From Pseudomonas sp. Irchel s3b2 (GTDB lineage Bacteria; Pseudomonadota; Gammaproteobacteria; Pseudomonadales; Pseudomonadaceae), in NCBI RefSeq assembly GCF_900187445.1, contig NZ_FYEB01000009.1, positions 124,001 through 188,000 of the forward strand: DNA of 64,000 bases, in the 5' to 3' direction. Both the position numbers and the translations under genes were made by a program. Below, one piece after another: positions 44,550-56,919 of the stretch; within the stretch, counting starts at the first letter, position 1, and each line of letters opens with the position of its first letter. The notes under the pieces were generated by a model. The model was not told the DNA's origin, searched no databases, and saw only the letters and a program-made list of their open reading frames with translations.

Positions 44550-46595
44550 ATGAACCTGATGCCATTGCGCCAGCGCCTTGAAAATCTTCCAGTCGGCCAG
44601 AAATTGCTGGCCGCCCTGCTGGTGCTGTTGACCACCGTTTTGCTGGTCGCCAACCTGACCTTTATCAGCGCCGCCTATTACATTTCCCAGGAAAGCATGG
44701 CCCCCCAGGCCCTGCAGACCATCGGTCGACTGATATCCAACCCGAGCCTGATCTCCGAAGCCCTCAAGTCGCCGCAAACCGCCGAACGCCTGCTCAACGA
44801 ACTCAACAGCTATACACCGCTGCGCGCGGCAGCCCTCTATGACGGTAAAGGTGTGCGTTTGGCGCAGTTGCAGCAGGGAGACAAGCTGAACCTGCCGGAG
44901 CACTTCCGACACCTCGACGCCTGGCAAGCCACGGAGTTTCGCAGCAATCAAGTGATTACCCTCCCCCGCCCCGGCACCGCGCCGGGGCACTTGCTGCTGG
45001 TGGCCAGCAGCGAATTGCCGATGGCGTTCTACACCGGGACCCTGACCGCCAGCCTGGGGATTCTGATCTTCAGCGTGCTGTTGTGGCTGGTGATCGCGCG
45101 GCAGATCAAACGCCTGATTACCCGCCCGATTCATCAGCTCGAAGAGTTGTCCCGGCAAGTCACCCGGGAAGAAAACTACGCCCTGCGCGCCTCTCGCGGC
45201 AACCACGACGAAATCGGCAGCCTCGCCGAAGCGTTCAACACCATGCTCTCGCGCATCGAGGCTCGGGAGCAGCAGCTCAAGCGCGCTCGCGACGATTCCC
45301 AGGCTGCCTACGACCAGGCTCAGGGGCTGGCCGAAGAAACCCGCCATACCAACCGCAAGCTGGAGCTGGAAGTTCAGGTCCGCAGCAAGATCGAGAAGAA
45401 ACTCACTGGCTTCCAGAACTACCTCAACAGCATCATCGATTCCATGCCGTCGGCACTGATCGCGCTCGACGAGCAGCTCTACGTGACCCAGTGGAATCAG
45501 GAGGCGAGCGCCCTGTCCGGCACGCGTCTCGACGAAGCGTTGAACCAGCCGATCTTCCTCGCCTTCGAACCGCTCAAACCGTTCCTGCCGCAGCTCAGGC
45601 AAACCGTCGAGCAACATACCGTGGCCAAAATTGAGCGTGTTACCTGGCTCAAGGACGATGAACCCAAGCATTACGCCCTGACGTTCTACCCGTTGATGGG
45701 CGGTGCCGGGCGCGGGGTGGTGATCCGGATCGATGACATCACTCAGCGTCTATCCCTGGAAGAGATGATGGTGCAGTCGGAAAAAATGCTCTCGGTCGGC
45801 GGTCTCGCCGCCGGCATGGCCCACGAGATCAATAATCCGCTGGGCGCGATTCTGCACAACGTACAGAATATTCGTCGGCGCCTGTCACCCGATCTGCCGA
45901 AAAACCTCGAACAAGCGGAGCAAATCGGCATCGAGCTGGAAATGGTGAATCAGTACCTGCAAGCCCGCGAAGTACCGCAGTTACTCGACGGCATTCAACA
46001 GGCCGGCGCCCGGGCGGCGAAAATCGTGACACACATGCTCAGCTTCAGCCGCCGCAGCACCCGGCAGATGGCTCCCTGCGATTTGCCGGCACTGATCGAT
46101 CAAGCGGTGGAAATCGCTGGCAATGACTTCGACCTGGCCATTGGCTTCGACTTCAAGGGTCAGGCAATCATTCGCCAGTTCGATCCGGCATTGGGCCCGG
46201 TGCCCGGCACCGCCAACGAACTGGAGCAGGTGCTACTCAATCTGCTGAAAAATGCCGCGCAAGCGATTCATCAACGTACCGACGACCGCGAGCCGGGGCG
46301 GATCATTCTCCGTACGAAACTGAACCCGCCGTGGGCAGAAATTCAGGTCGAGGACAACGGCATCGGCATGAGCGAGAGCGTGCGCAAACGCACGTTCGAG
46401 CCGTTCTTCACCACCAAGGAAATCGGCCAGGGCACCGGCCTTGGGCTCTCGGTTTCGTATTTCATCATCACCAACAACCACAAGGGCCAGATGGAAGTGC
46501 AATCGACGCCGGGCCAAGGCACTTGCTTCACCTTGCGCCTGCCGTTGTCGGGCACTCCGGTGGTCTCTCAAGAACTCAATCAGCTGTCGAGGTAA
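44550..46595 (+). CDS. Membrane sensor histidine kinase, orphan
   Basis: A 681-residue kinase. TM1 is about 19-45, a periplasmic region about 46-158, TM2 about 159-182, HAMP to about 236, a coiled coil to 290, PAS about 291-398. The H-box MAHEINNPLGAIL has His425. N-box LLKNAAQAI and GTGLGLSVSYFI are intact ATP-binding marks. It should autophosphorylate, but no response-regulator gene is adjacent. It lies between panE and a cobalamin adenosyltransferase, so signal and partner remain unknown. Confidence 0.9.
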   Translation: MNLMPLRQRLENLPVGQKLLAALLVLLTTVLLVANLTFISAAYYISQESMAPQALQTIGRLISNPSLISEALKSPQTAERLLNELNSYTPLRAAALYDGKGVRLAQLQQGDKLNLPEHFRHLDAWQATEFRSNQVITLPRPGTAPGHLLLVASSELPMAFYTGTLTASLGILIFSVLLWLVIARQIKRLITRPIHQLEELSRQVTREENYALRASRGNHDEIGSLAEAFNTMLSRIEAREQQLKRARDDSQAAYDQAQGLAEETRHTNRKLELEVQVRSKIEKKLTGFQNYLNSIIDSMPSALIALDEQLYVTQWNQEASALSGTRLDEALNQPIFLAFEPLKPFLPQLRQTVEQHTVAKIERVTWLKDDEPKHYALTFYPLMGGAGRGVVIRIDDITQRLSLEEMMVQSEKMLSVGGLAAGMAHEINNPLGAILHNVQNIRRRLSPDLPKNLEQAEQIGIELEMVNQYLQAREVPQLLDGIQQAGARAAKIVTHMLSFSRRSTRQMAPCDLPALIDQAVEIAGNDFDLAIGFDFKGQAIIRQFDPALGPVPGTANELEQVLLNLLKNAAQAIHQRTDDREPGRIILRTKLNPPWAEIQVEDNGIGMSESVRKRTFEPFFTTKEIGQGTGLGLSVSYFIITNNHKGQMEVQSTPGQGTCFTLRLPLSGTPVVSQELNQLSR

Positions 46596-46597
46596 CC

Positions 46598-47182
46598 ATG
46601 GGCTTTCGCTTGTCGAAGATTTACACCCGCACTGGCGACAAAGGCGAAACCGGCCTCGGCGATGGCCGTCGAGTGCCCAAGGACCATCCGCGAATCGAAG
46701 CCATTGGCGAAGTCGATACGCTGAACAGCCAGGTGGGCGTGCTATTGGCCGGATTGGCAGAGCAAAGTGATACCTATCCGGGATTGAGCGAAGTGATCGA
46801 GGTGTTGGCGCCCTGCCAACATCGGTTGTTCGACCTCGGTGGCGAACTGGCGATGCCGGTGTATCAGGCACTGAACACGGCAGAAATCGAGCGACTGGAA
46901 GCAGCGATCGATGTGTGGAATGAAGAGTTGGGGCCACTGGAGAATTTCATTCTACCCGGCGGTTCGGCGCTGATCGCCCAGGCTCACGTATGCCGCTGTC
47001 TGGCGCGCAGTGCCGAGCGGCGGTGTCAGCAGTTGAATGCGATCGAGCCGTTGGCCGGGGTTGGCCTGGCTTATATCAATCGGTTGTCGGATTTGTTGTT
47101 TGTGGCGGCACGGTTGATTGCCAAGCGCCAGGGGATTGCCGAGATTTTGTGGCAAGCGGCAGCGAAACCCGACGTTCAGTGA
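46598..47182 (+). CDS. PduO-type cob(I)alamin adenosyltransferase
   Basis: A 194-residue enzyme that makes adenosylcobalamin from cob(I)alamin and ATP. KIYTRTGDKGETGLGDGRRVPKD is the PduO ATP-binding start and CRCLARSAERR the conserved helix. It starts 2 nt after the kinase stop, so the two are co-transcribed. The stop codon TGA overlaps the following inverted repeat by two bases. Confidence 0.93.
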   Translation: MGFRLSKIYTRTGDKGETGLGDGRRVPKDHPRIEAIGEVDTLNSQVGVLLAGLAEQSDTYPGLSEVIEVLAPCQHRLFDLGGELAMPVYQALNTAEIERLEAAIDVWNEELGPLENFILPGGSALIAQAHVCRCLARSAERRCQQLNAIEPLAGVGLAYINRLSDLLFVAARLIAKRQGIAEILWQAAAKPDVQ

Positions 47183-47211
47183 TCGTTCCCACGCAGAGCG
47201 TGGGAACGATC
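47181..47211. repeat. Family-B inverted repeat
   Basis: GATCGTTCCCACGC, AGA, GCGTGGGAACGATC: a perfect 14-bp stem that begins inside the stop codon of the adenosyltransferase gene and lies between convergent genes. Confidence 0.85.
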
Positions 47212-47216
47212 GGGTG

Positions 47217-48161
47217 CTATGCCTCAGGCCAAAACGCCCGAATCCCCGCCACACCCTGCGCCCCCGCTTCCCAGGCTTTCTGCCGTTCTGTCGGACCAAC
47301 CCCACCGAGCAAGAACACCGGCTTGCTGAAGCCCTCGATCAAAGTCGAAGCCTGCTCCCAACCCAATGGCAGCGCATCCGGATGCGTCTGGGTCGGCTGT
47401 ACCGGAGACAGGGTCACAAAATCCACGCCCATCTGCTCGGCCAGCGCCAGCTCTTCAGCGTTGTGGCAAGACGCTGCCAACCATCGCGACGCCGGTAGCG
47501 GTCGTCCCGCCGCCGCGTACTTGCGCAGCTGCGCCGAAGTGATATGCCAACCGGCGGACGGGAAGTCCCCCAGCCATTCAAACGGCCCCTTGATCATCAA
47601 CTGCGCCTTGCCGGCACACAGCCCCGCCGCATCCACCGCCAGATCGCGGTATTGCGGGTCGTAGCCGTTGGGCGCACGTAATTGAATCAGTTTGATGCCG
47701 CCAGCGATGGCTTTCTGAATACCGCGCAGCAAGGCCGGGGTTTCCAGACCGTCCGGGGTGATCAGGTATTCGCCGGGCAAGCGTGCGGCGGCGACGATCG
47801 GCTGGTTGGCGGCTGGAAATTCGTAGTCCACCAGCTCCCGCGCAGTCACCCAGGCCAAGGGCTGACCTTCGGCGCCATGGGGTTCGCCGGTAAACGCCGA
47901 GACTTCCCAGACATCCAGCAACACCTGCTTGTCCGGGTAATCGTGGCGAACTTTGATCATTGGTCGCGCGGTATTGACAACAATGCCCAGCTCTTCGTGA
48001 AGCTCGCGAGCCAGGGCGGTTTCAACGGATTCGTCATCCTCGACCTTGCCACCAGGAAACTCCCACAAACCGCCCTGATGCTGGGTGTCGGCACGGCGGG
48101 CAATGAGGATCTTGCCACTGCTATCGCGGATAACCGCGGCTGCTACATGGACTCGTTTCAC
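47217..48161 (-). CDS. mutT: Nudix (MutT) hydrolase fused to a ThiE/TenI-like domain
   Basis: A 314-residue two-domain protein. The Nudix box GKVEDDESVETALARELHEE lies near residues 38-58; this class removes 8-oxo-dGTP. Residues 135-314 resemble thiamine-phosphate synthase (GGIKLIQLRAPN, DFVTLSPVQPTQTHP, VFLLGGVGP). This fusion is recurrent in Pseudomonas, where the role of the second domain is unclear. Confidence 0.9.
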   Translation of the reverse strand: MKRVHVAAAVIRDSSGKILIARRADTQHQGGLWEFPGGKVEDDESVETALARELHEELGIVVNTARPMIKVRHDYPDKQVLLDVWEVSAFTGEPHGAEGQPLAWVTARELVDYEFPAANQPIVAAARLPGEYLITPDGLETPALLRGIQKAIAGGIKLIQLRAPNGYDPQYRDLAVDAAGLCAGKAQLMIKGPFEWLGDFPSAGWHITSAQLRKYAAAGRPLPASRWLAASCHNAEELALAEQMGVDFVTLSPVQPTQTHPDALPLGWEQASTLIEGFSKPVFLLGGVGPTERQKAWEAGAQGVAGIRAFWPEA

Positions 48162-48235
48162 CGCTCTATTTCCTCCATGTTCGGGACCTTTTGATAAGAG
48201 GTTCGTCCGTCATCGCGGGCAAGTCCCAATGCCAG

Positions 48236-48378
48236 CCTGTAGGAGCGAGCTTGCTCGCGAAGACGACGGAACAGTCACATTGATGTCGCCTGAAATACCG
48301 CTTTCGCGAGCAAGCTCGCTCCTACAGCGCCCACAGGGTTAGCACAGATCCTTTGGGAGCGAGCCTGCTCGCGATGGG
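48236..48378. repeat. REP cluster: a variant pair and a single unit
   Basis: A facing pair (48236-48328) of GTAGGAGCGAGCTTGCTCGC type and one single copy TTGGGAGCGAGCCTGCTCGC at 48353-48378 fill the gap between mutT and argJ. Confidence 0.8.
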
Positions 48379-48390
48379 ATCGACTCGGTC

Positions 48391-49608
48391 TTAAGTACGG
48401 TATTCAGCGTTGATCTTCACGTATTCGTGGGACAGGTCGGTGGTCCAGATGGTTTCGCTGCAATCGCCGCGACCCAGTTCGATGCGGATGGTGATTTCTT
48501 CCTGCTGCATCACCGCCGCGCCCTGGGCTTCGGTGTAGGTGGCAGAGCGAGCGCCACGGCTGGCGATGCACACGTCGCCGAGGAATACGTCGATCTTGCT
48601 CACGTCCAGGTTCGGTACGCCGGCACGGCCCACGGCGGCCAGAATGCGGCCCCAGTTCGGGTCGGAGGCGAACAACGCGGTCTTGATCAGCGGCGAGTGG
48701 GCCACGGTGTAACCGACGTCCAGGCACTCCTGGTGATTGCCGCCGCCGTTGACTTCCACGGTAACGAACTTGGTCGCACCTTCACCGTCACGCACGATAG
48801 CCTGGGCCACGTCCATGCAGACTTCGAACACCGCTTGTTTCAGCTTGGCGAACAGATCGCCGGTCGCTTCGGTGATTTCCGGCAGTGCTGCCTGACCGGT
48901 GGCGATCAGCATGCAGCAGTCGTTGGTCGAGGTGTCGCCGTCGATGGTGATGCGGTTGAACGACTTATTGGCGCCATCCAGCAGCAGATTTTGCAGCACA
49001 TCGCGCGCGACTTTAGCGTCGGTGGCGATGTAGCCGAGCATGGTCGCCATATTCGGGCGGATCATGCCCGCGCCTTTGCTGATACCGGTGACGGTGATGG
49101 TCACGCCATCATGCTGGAACTGGCGGCTGGCACCCTTTGGCAGGGTGTCGGTGGTCATGATGCCGATAGCGGCGGCTTCCCAGTTATTCACCGACAGATC
49201 GTCGAGGGCGGCTTGCAGCGCGCCTTCGATTTTTTCGACCGGCAGCGGCTCGCCGATCACACCGGTGGAGTACGGCAGCACCAGGTTTGCATCGACGCCA
49301 GTCAGCTCAGCCAGTTTGGCGCAGGTGCGCTCGGCAGCGGCCAGGCCTGGCTCGCCGGTGCCGGCGTTGGCATTGCCGGTGTTGGTCAGCAGGTAACGCA
49401 CCGGGCCTTGCACGCGTTGTTTGGCCAGGATCACGGGAGCGGCGCAAAAGGCGTTCAGGGTGAACACGCCAGCCACTGTGGACCCTTCGGCACAGCGCAT
49501 GACCACGACATCCTTGCGCCCCGGGCGCTTGATGCCGGCCGAGGCGATACCGAGTTCAAAACCGGCAACCGGGTGCAACGTTGGCAAAGGACCAAGACCA
49601 ACAGCCAT
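48391..49608 (-). CDS. argJ: Bifunctional ornithine acetyltransferase / N-acetylglutamate synthase
   Basis: A 405-residue arginine-biosynthesis enzyme of the N-terminal-nucleophile class. Self-cleavage occurs before Thr in GIMTTDTLPKGASR, the nucleophile of the beta chain. AVGLGPLPTLHPVAGFELG is the usual start. It follows secA by about 120 nt on the minus strand. Confidence 0.96.
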   Translation of the reverse strand: MAVGLGPLPTLHPVAGFELGIASAGIKRPGRKDVVVMRCAEGSTVAGVFTLNAFCAAPVILAKQRVQGPVRYLLTNTGNANAGTGEPGLAAAERTCAKLAELTGVDANLVLPYSTGVIGEPLPVEKIEGALQAALDDLSVNNWEAAAIGIMTTDTLPKGASRQFQHDGVTITVTGISKGAGMIRPNMATMLGYIATDAKVARDVLQNLLLDGANKSFNRITIDGDTSTNDCCMLIATGQAALPEITEATGDLFAKLKQAVFEVCMDVAQAIVRDGEGATKFVTVEVNGGGNHQECLDVGYTVAHSPLIKTALFASDPNWGRILAAVGRAGVPNLDVSKIDVFLGDVCIASRGARSATYTEAQGAAVMQQEEITIRIELGRGDCSETIWTTDLSHEYVKINAEYRT

Positions 49609-49670
49609 GAATGCGCTCCTTAAAAAATGTTGTCTGCACCGTCATTGCGATAGACGGTGGTTTAAATGGC

Positions 49671-49702
49671 AAAACGCCGCGACGGCATAGCCGGTCGCGG
49701 CG
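49671..49702 (-). terminator. Terminator after secA
   Basis: On the minus strand CGCCGCGAC pairs with GTCGCGGCG around CGGCTATGCC and is followed by TTTTG. A smaller hairpin (CACCGTC with GACGGTG) at 49637-49659 stands before argJ. Confidence 0.75.
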
Positions 49703-49728
49703 CGGGTATTTCAGCGTCTGAAACGGGT

Positions 49729-52464
<2,736 letters not shown>

Positions 52465-52770
52465 ATCGGCAGGATCTTCCACACTAAAGGGATGGAGGGC
52501 GGCCCCGTGAGTCGCCCGTGCAGCCCTCATGGCCGCATGCGAACGAGCATTCTACCCGGAAACGATGGTGAGGAAAGTGGCGTTGTTCCACGATGCATGC
52601 ACGGCGCTGTGACGGGGCTCACTTTAAATAAGGGCTTTTTACTGAACTTCAACCCATCGAGGGCACAAGTTACTCGTTGATTTAATGGGTAAAGCGTTCG
52701 CAAAGCAATGGGTCGGGGCAGCGGGAGCTTTCTGTTACCATGGCCGCTCTGTTACTTCAGGTGTCTGATC
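52465..52770. other. Divergent promoter region between secA and dciA
   Basis: 306 nt without a gene; the centre (near 52620-52690) is AT-richer. No clear operator or riboswitch was seen. P. aeruginosa has an M23 peptidase gene and lpxC nearby; neither is here. Confidence 0.45.
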
Positions 52771-53226
52771 ATGGCATTTCGCCCTCTCACGGCCAGAGCA
52801 CCCGCCGTTCTGCTTCGCGAAGCCAAACCGCTGAAAGCCATCTTTGGCCACGCTCAACGCCTGGGTCATTTACAACGTCTGGTGGAAAGCCAGTTACAAC
52901 CGGCTGCCCGCGAGCATTGCCATGTGGCGTCTTGGCGTGAAGGCAGTTTATTGCTGATTGTCACCGATGGCCACTGGGCCACCCGCCTGCGTTATCAGCA
53001 AAAGCGTCTGCAACGCCAGTTACAGCTGTTCAACGAGTTCGCCAGCCTGACGCGGATTCTGTTCAAGGTTCAGCCGCCAACCGTTCAGCAAGGGGCGGTG
53101 GGGCATACGATGGATTTGTCGACCGATGCGGCGGCGACCATTCAGGCGACGGCCGATGGGATTACCGACCCGAACCTGCGGGCGGCCCTCGAACGCCTGG
53201 CGGCGCACGCCAAACCCAAAACCTGA
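52771..53226 (+). CDS. dciA: DciA, DUF721 replicative-helicase loader
   Basis: A 151-residue protein starting MAFRPLTARAPAVLLREAK. The DUF721 core (VASWREGSLLLIVTDGHWATRLRY) is complete. DciA is the proposed helicase loader in bacteria without DnaC, and the gene lies near secA as in P. aeruginosa. The acidic/Ala-rich tail is short. The start was chosen for similarity to the family. Confidence 0.85.
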   Translation: MAFRPLTARAPAVLLREAKPLKAIFGHAQRLGHLQRLVESQLQPAAREHCHVASWREGSLLLIVTDGHWATRLRYQQKRLQRQLQLFNEFASLTRILFKVQPPTVQQGAVGHTMDLSTDAAATIQATADGITDPNLRAALERLAAHAKPKT

Positions 53227-53240
53227 CACCACCATAAACC

Positions 53241-53317
53241 CTTGTAGGAGCGAGGCTTGCCCGCGAAGCTTTTGGCGGCCTCAAGGGCCTCTTCGCGGGC
53301 AAGCCTCGCTCCTACAT
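53241..53317. repeat. REP-type palindromic pair (family A)
   Basis: A facing pair between convergent dciA and the HerA-like gene. Confidence 0.85.
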
Positions 53318-53346
53318 TGATTGATTGTGCGTTCAATCAAAGGTTT

Positions 53347-54846
53347 TTAGCGGCGTTTGCTGCCACCGAGCAATGAACCCATCAAGCCGCGCACCAACTG
53401 TCGGCCCAATTGATTCGCCGCCTGTCGCATGGCTGATTTCAACGCCTGGCCTGCCGCCGTGCCGAGGAATTCCCCGGCCTGTTCAGTGAAACTCGGCTCT
53501 TCAGGTGCAGGTTTGCCCGGCGCAGCTTCAGGATCCGGCGCCAGGCCTTTGCGCCCTATCAGCACTTCATAAGCCGATTCGCGATCGACCGGTTTGTCGT
53601 AGCGCCCCTTGAACGGCGAACCGGCGATCAGCACGGTGCGTTCGGTCTCGGTCAGCGGCCCGATCCGCGATTGCGGCGGTGCAACCAATACACGCTGGAC
53701 CATTCCCGGCGTTCCCTTGTCTTGCAGGGTGCCGACCAGCGCTTCGCCTATCCCCAATTCGGTCAACACCGACAAGGCGTCAAATGCCGGATTCGGCCGG
53801 AAACCGTCGGCCACGGCGCGCAGGGATTTCTGTTCTTTGGCGGTAAATGCACGTAAACCGTGCTGAATGCGCAGGCCCAGTTGAGCCAGCACATCGTCCG
53901 GTAAGTCGCCCGGCGATTGGGTGACGAAATACACCCCCACGCCTTTCGAGCGAATCAGTCGCACCACTTGTTCCAGACGCTCCTGCAACGCCTTGGGCGT
54001 ACCGGCGAACAACAAGTGCGCTTCGTCGAAAAACAACGCCAGCAGCGGTTTCTCGGCATCGCCACGCTCCGGCAATTGCTCAAACAGTTCGGCCAGCAAC
54101 CACAGCAGGAACGTCGCATAGACCTTTGGCGCCTCGTGCACCAGACGACTGGCATCGAGCAAGTGAATGCGCCCGCGACCATCCACGGCCGGTTGCAACA
54201 TGTCTTCCAGTTGCAGCGCCGGTTCTCCGAATAACGCTTCAGCGCCCTGCTGTTCCAGCGTCGCCAGACGGCGCAACAGCGCCTGGCTGGAACCGGTGGT
54301 CATCAACGCGGCGTCATCCCCCAGCAATTCGGGGTTGTCGCGCAGGTGATTGAGCAGCGCCTTCAAGTCCTTCAAGTCCAGCAGCAACAATCCTTCGCGG
54401 TCGGCCACCTTGAACGCAGCATAAAGTGCTGACTGCTGACTGTCGGTCAGTTCCAGCAGGCTACCGAGTAGCAACGGGCCCATTTCGCTCAAGGTGGTGC
54501 GCAGTGGATGACCGGACTGACCGTTAATGTCCCACAGGGTCACCGGATACGCCTGAGGCTTATGGTTCAGCCAAGGCATCCCGGCGATCCGCTCCGCGAC
54601 CTTGCCTTGAGGATTGCCGGCGGCGCCCAGGCCGCACAGGTCGCCTTTGATGTCCGCCGCGAACACCGCCACGCCGGCATCGCTGAAGGCTTCGGCCAGA
54701 CGCTGCAAGGTGACGGTTTTACCGGTCCCGGTAGCGCCCGCTACCAGGCCGTGACGGTTGGTCAGGCGCATGGCCTGGGCGATGGACTGGCCCGCGAGAT
54801 CGGCGCCGATAACGAGTTGCGATGAGTCAGGCATTTTGTCACCCAT
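53347..54846 (-). CDS. HerA-like ATPase (DUF853)
   Basis: A 499-residue FtsK/HerA-type ATPase. Walker A is VAGATGTGKTVTLQRL near residue 30 and Walker B LLALFFDEAHLLF near residue 270. An Arg-finger region follows (YFVTQSPGDLPDDVLAQLG). The Gly-rich tail ends in basic residues (LLGGSKRR). The start is uncertain: ATG 54846 (MGDKMPDSSQ) or ATG 54834. No NurA partner nearby. Role in DNA handling is inferred from family. Confidence 0.9.
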   Translation of the reverse strand: MGDKMPDSSQLVIGADLAGQSIAQAMRLTNRHGLVAGATGTGKTVTLQRLAEAFSDAGVAVFAADIKGDLCGLGAAGNPQGKVAERIAGMPWLNHKPQAYPVTLWDINGQSGHPLRTTLSEMGPLLLGSLLELTDSQQSALYAAFKVADREGLLLLDLKDLKALLNHLRDNPELLGDDAALMTTGSSQALLRRLATLEQQGAEALFGEPALQLEDMLQPAVDGRGRIHLLDASRLVHEAPKVYATFLLWLLAELFEQLPERGDAEKPLLALFFDEAHLLFAGTPKALQERLEQVVRLIRSKGVGVYFVTQSPGDLPDDVLAQLGLRIQHGLRAFTAKEQKSLRAVADGFRPNPAFDALSVLTELGIGEALVGTLQDKGTPGMVQRVLVAPPQSRIGPLTETERTVLIAGSPFKGRYDKPVDRESAYEVLIGRKGLAPDPEAAPGKPAPEEPSFTEQAGEFLGTAAGQALKSAMRQAANQLGRQLVRGLMGSLLGGSKRR

Positions 54847-55018
54847 GGTTAATCTTTGATCCTTCATGGCCGATAACAAGCGAGAGACCAGACTGAAAAT
54901 AGCGTCGGTACTTCCCTAAGGAGAGACGGAAATATCAGCTTACTTTCAACACTGCCCATTTTGCGCGCCTTTATAAAAGCACGCCCTGGACATAAAGACT
55001 TTAGCGGACCCCCAAGCC

Positions 55019-56908
55019 ATGAATAAAAATCTGCGCTTCAGCCATAAAATACTGCTTGCCGCCGCCCTCATCGTTATTGCTGCCTTTGCCTCGTTCACGC
55101 TGTACAACGACTATCTGCAGCGTAATGCGATACGCAAGGATCTGGACAACTATCTGCAAGAAATGGGCAGTGTGACGGCCAACAATATCCAGACCTGGCT
55201 TACCGGACGCAGCCTGCTGATCGAAAACCTGTCACAGAACGTCGCACTGAACGCCGACACCGACAACGTCTCGAAACTACTTGAGCAGAAGGCGGTGACC
55301 TCGACCTTCATGGGCGCCTATCTGGGCAACAAAGATGGCACCTTCATCATCCGCCCCGACAGCAAAATGCCCGATGGCTATGACCCTCGCGTCCGGCCTT
55401 GGTACAAGAGCGCCCAAAGCACCGGCGGCTCGGCACTGACCGAACCGTACATCGATCTGGCATCCGGCCAACTTGTCATTTCCATCGTCAATAATGTGCT
55501 CAAGGACGGTCAAAGCATCGGCGTAGTCGGTGGCGACCTGAGTTTGCAGGTGATCGCCGACAGCCTCAACGCGCTGGACTTCGACGGCACGGGTTATGCC
55601 TTTCTGATCAGCGCCGACGGCAAGATTCTGGTTCACCCGGACAAAGCCTTGGCGATGAAGTCCCTGAGCGAGGCGTATCCGAAAAACACCCCGCGCATCA
55701 GCAGCGAACTCAGTGAAATCGACGTCGACGGCAAGACCCGTATCGTCACGTTCACCCCAATCAAAGGCCTGTCCTCGGTCAATTGGTACATCGGCCTGTC
55801 GGTGGATAAAGACAAAGCCTTTTCGATGCTCAGCGAATTCCGCGCCTCGGCGGTCGTCGCGACTGTGATTGCCGTGGCAATCATCATCGCCTTGCTCGGC
55901 ATGCTGATCCGCTTGCTGATCCAGCCGCTGCACGTCATGACCCGCGCCATGGAAGACATCGCCGACGGTGAGGGCGACCTGACCAAGCGCCTGACCATCC
56001 AGAATCAGGACGAATTCGGCATCCTCGGCACGGCGTTCAACCGTTTCGTGGAACGGGTTCATACGTCGATCCGCGAAGTGTCCTCGGCCACCGGCCAGGT
56101 CAACGAAGTGGCCCTGCGTGTGGTGGCCGCCTCCAATTCGTCGATGTTCAATTCAGACCAGCAAGCCTCGCGCACCAGCAGCGTCGCCGCGGCAATCAAC
56201 CAACTCGGCGCCGCCGCCCAGGAAATCGCCCGTAACGCCGCGCAAGCGTCGAGTCAGGCCAGCGACGCGCGCAGCCTGGCCGAAGACGGTCAGCACGTGG
56301 TGGATCGCAGCATTGCCGCAATGAATCAGCTGTCGAGCATGCTCAGTGCCTCGAGTACCAACATCGAATCGCTGAACAGCAAAACCGTGAACATCGGGCA
56401 GATTCTCGAAGTGATCACCAGCATCTCCCAGCAAACCAACCTGCTGGCGCTGAACGCGGCCATTGAAGCGGCGCGGGCCGGTGAAGCCGGGCGCGGTTTT
56501 GCCGTGGTGGCCGACGAGGTGCGCAACCTGGCGCACCGTACGCAAGAGTCAGCGCAACAGGTGCAGACCATGATCGAGGAGTTGCAAGTCGGAGCCCGCG
56601 AATCGGTCAGCACCATGAGCGACAGCCAGCGCCACAGCCAGGACAGTGTGGAAATCGCCAACCTGGCCGGCGAGCGCCTGAACAGCGTGACGTTGCGCAT
56701 CGGAGAAATCGACGGCATGAACCAGTCGGTGGCCACAGCGACCGAGGAACAGACGGCGGTGGTTGAGTCGATCAACGTGGATATCACCGAGATCAACACG
56801 TTGAACCAGGAAGGCGTGGAAAACCTGCAATCGACGTTGCGTGCGTGCTCGGACCTTGAGCAACAGGCTTCGCGATTGAAGCAATTGGTGGGCAGTTTCC
56901 GGATTTAA
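55019..56908 (+). CDS. Methyl-accepting chemotaxis protein, PctA/PctB/PctC type (amino-acid sensor)
   Basis: A 629-residue receptor, the same length as P. aeruginosa PctA. TM1 lies near 9-28, a dCache_1 sensor domain about 35-270, TM2 about 275-298, then HAMP and a signalling domain with EAARAGEAGRGFAVVADEVR. The sensor holds Tyr121, Arg126, Trp128, Tyr129, Tyr144 and Asp173, the full amino-acid-binding motif of dCache_1AA receptors. It should sense L-amino acids in the periplasm and signal through CheA. It is monocistronic. Confidence 0.93.
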   Translation: MNKNLRFSHKILLAAALIVIAAFASFTLYNDYLQRNAIRKDLDNYLQEMGSVTANNIQTWLTGRSLLIENLSQNVALNADTDNVSKLLEQKAVTSTFMGAYLGNKDGTFIIRPDSKMPDGYDPRVRPWYKSAQSTGGSALTEPYIDLASGQLVISIVNNVLKDGQSIGVVGGDLSLQVIADSLNALDFDGTGYAFLISADGKILVHPDKALAMKSLSEAYPKNTPRISSELSEIDVDGKTRIVTFTPIKGLSSVNWYIGLSVDKDKAFSMLSEFRASAVVATVIAVAIIIALLGMLIRLLIQPLHVMTRAMEDIADGEGDLTKRLTIQNQDEFGILGTAFNRFVERVHTSIREVSSATGQVNEVALRVVAASNSSMFNSDQQASRTSSVAAAINQLGAAAQEIARNAAQASSQASDARSLAEDGQHVVDRSIAAMNQLSSMLSASSTNIESLNSKTVNIGQILEVITSISQQTNLLALNAAIEAARAGEAGRGFAVVADEVRNLAHRTQESAQQVQTMIEELQVGARESVSTMSDSQRHSQDSVEIANLAGERLNSVTLRIGEIDGMNQSVATATEEQTAVVESINVDITEINTLNQEGVENLQSTLRACSDLEQQASRLKQLVGSFRI

Positions 56909-56919
56909 TACGCTCTTGC

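Noticed and set aside
48236..48378. A CRISPR-like array of repeated units
   Set aside because: The units are inverted, not direct, vary in sequence, and have no uniform spacers; they are REP elements.
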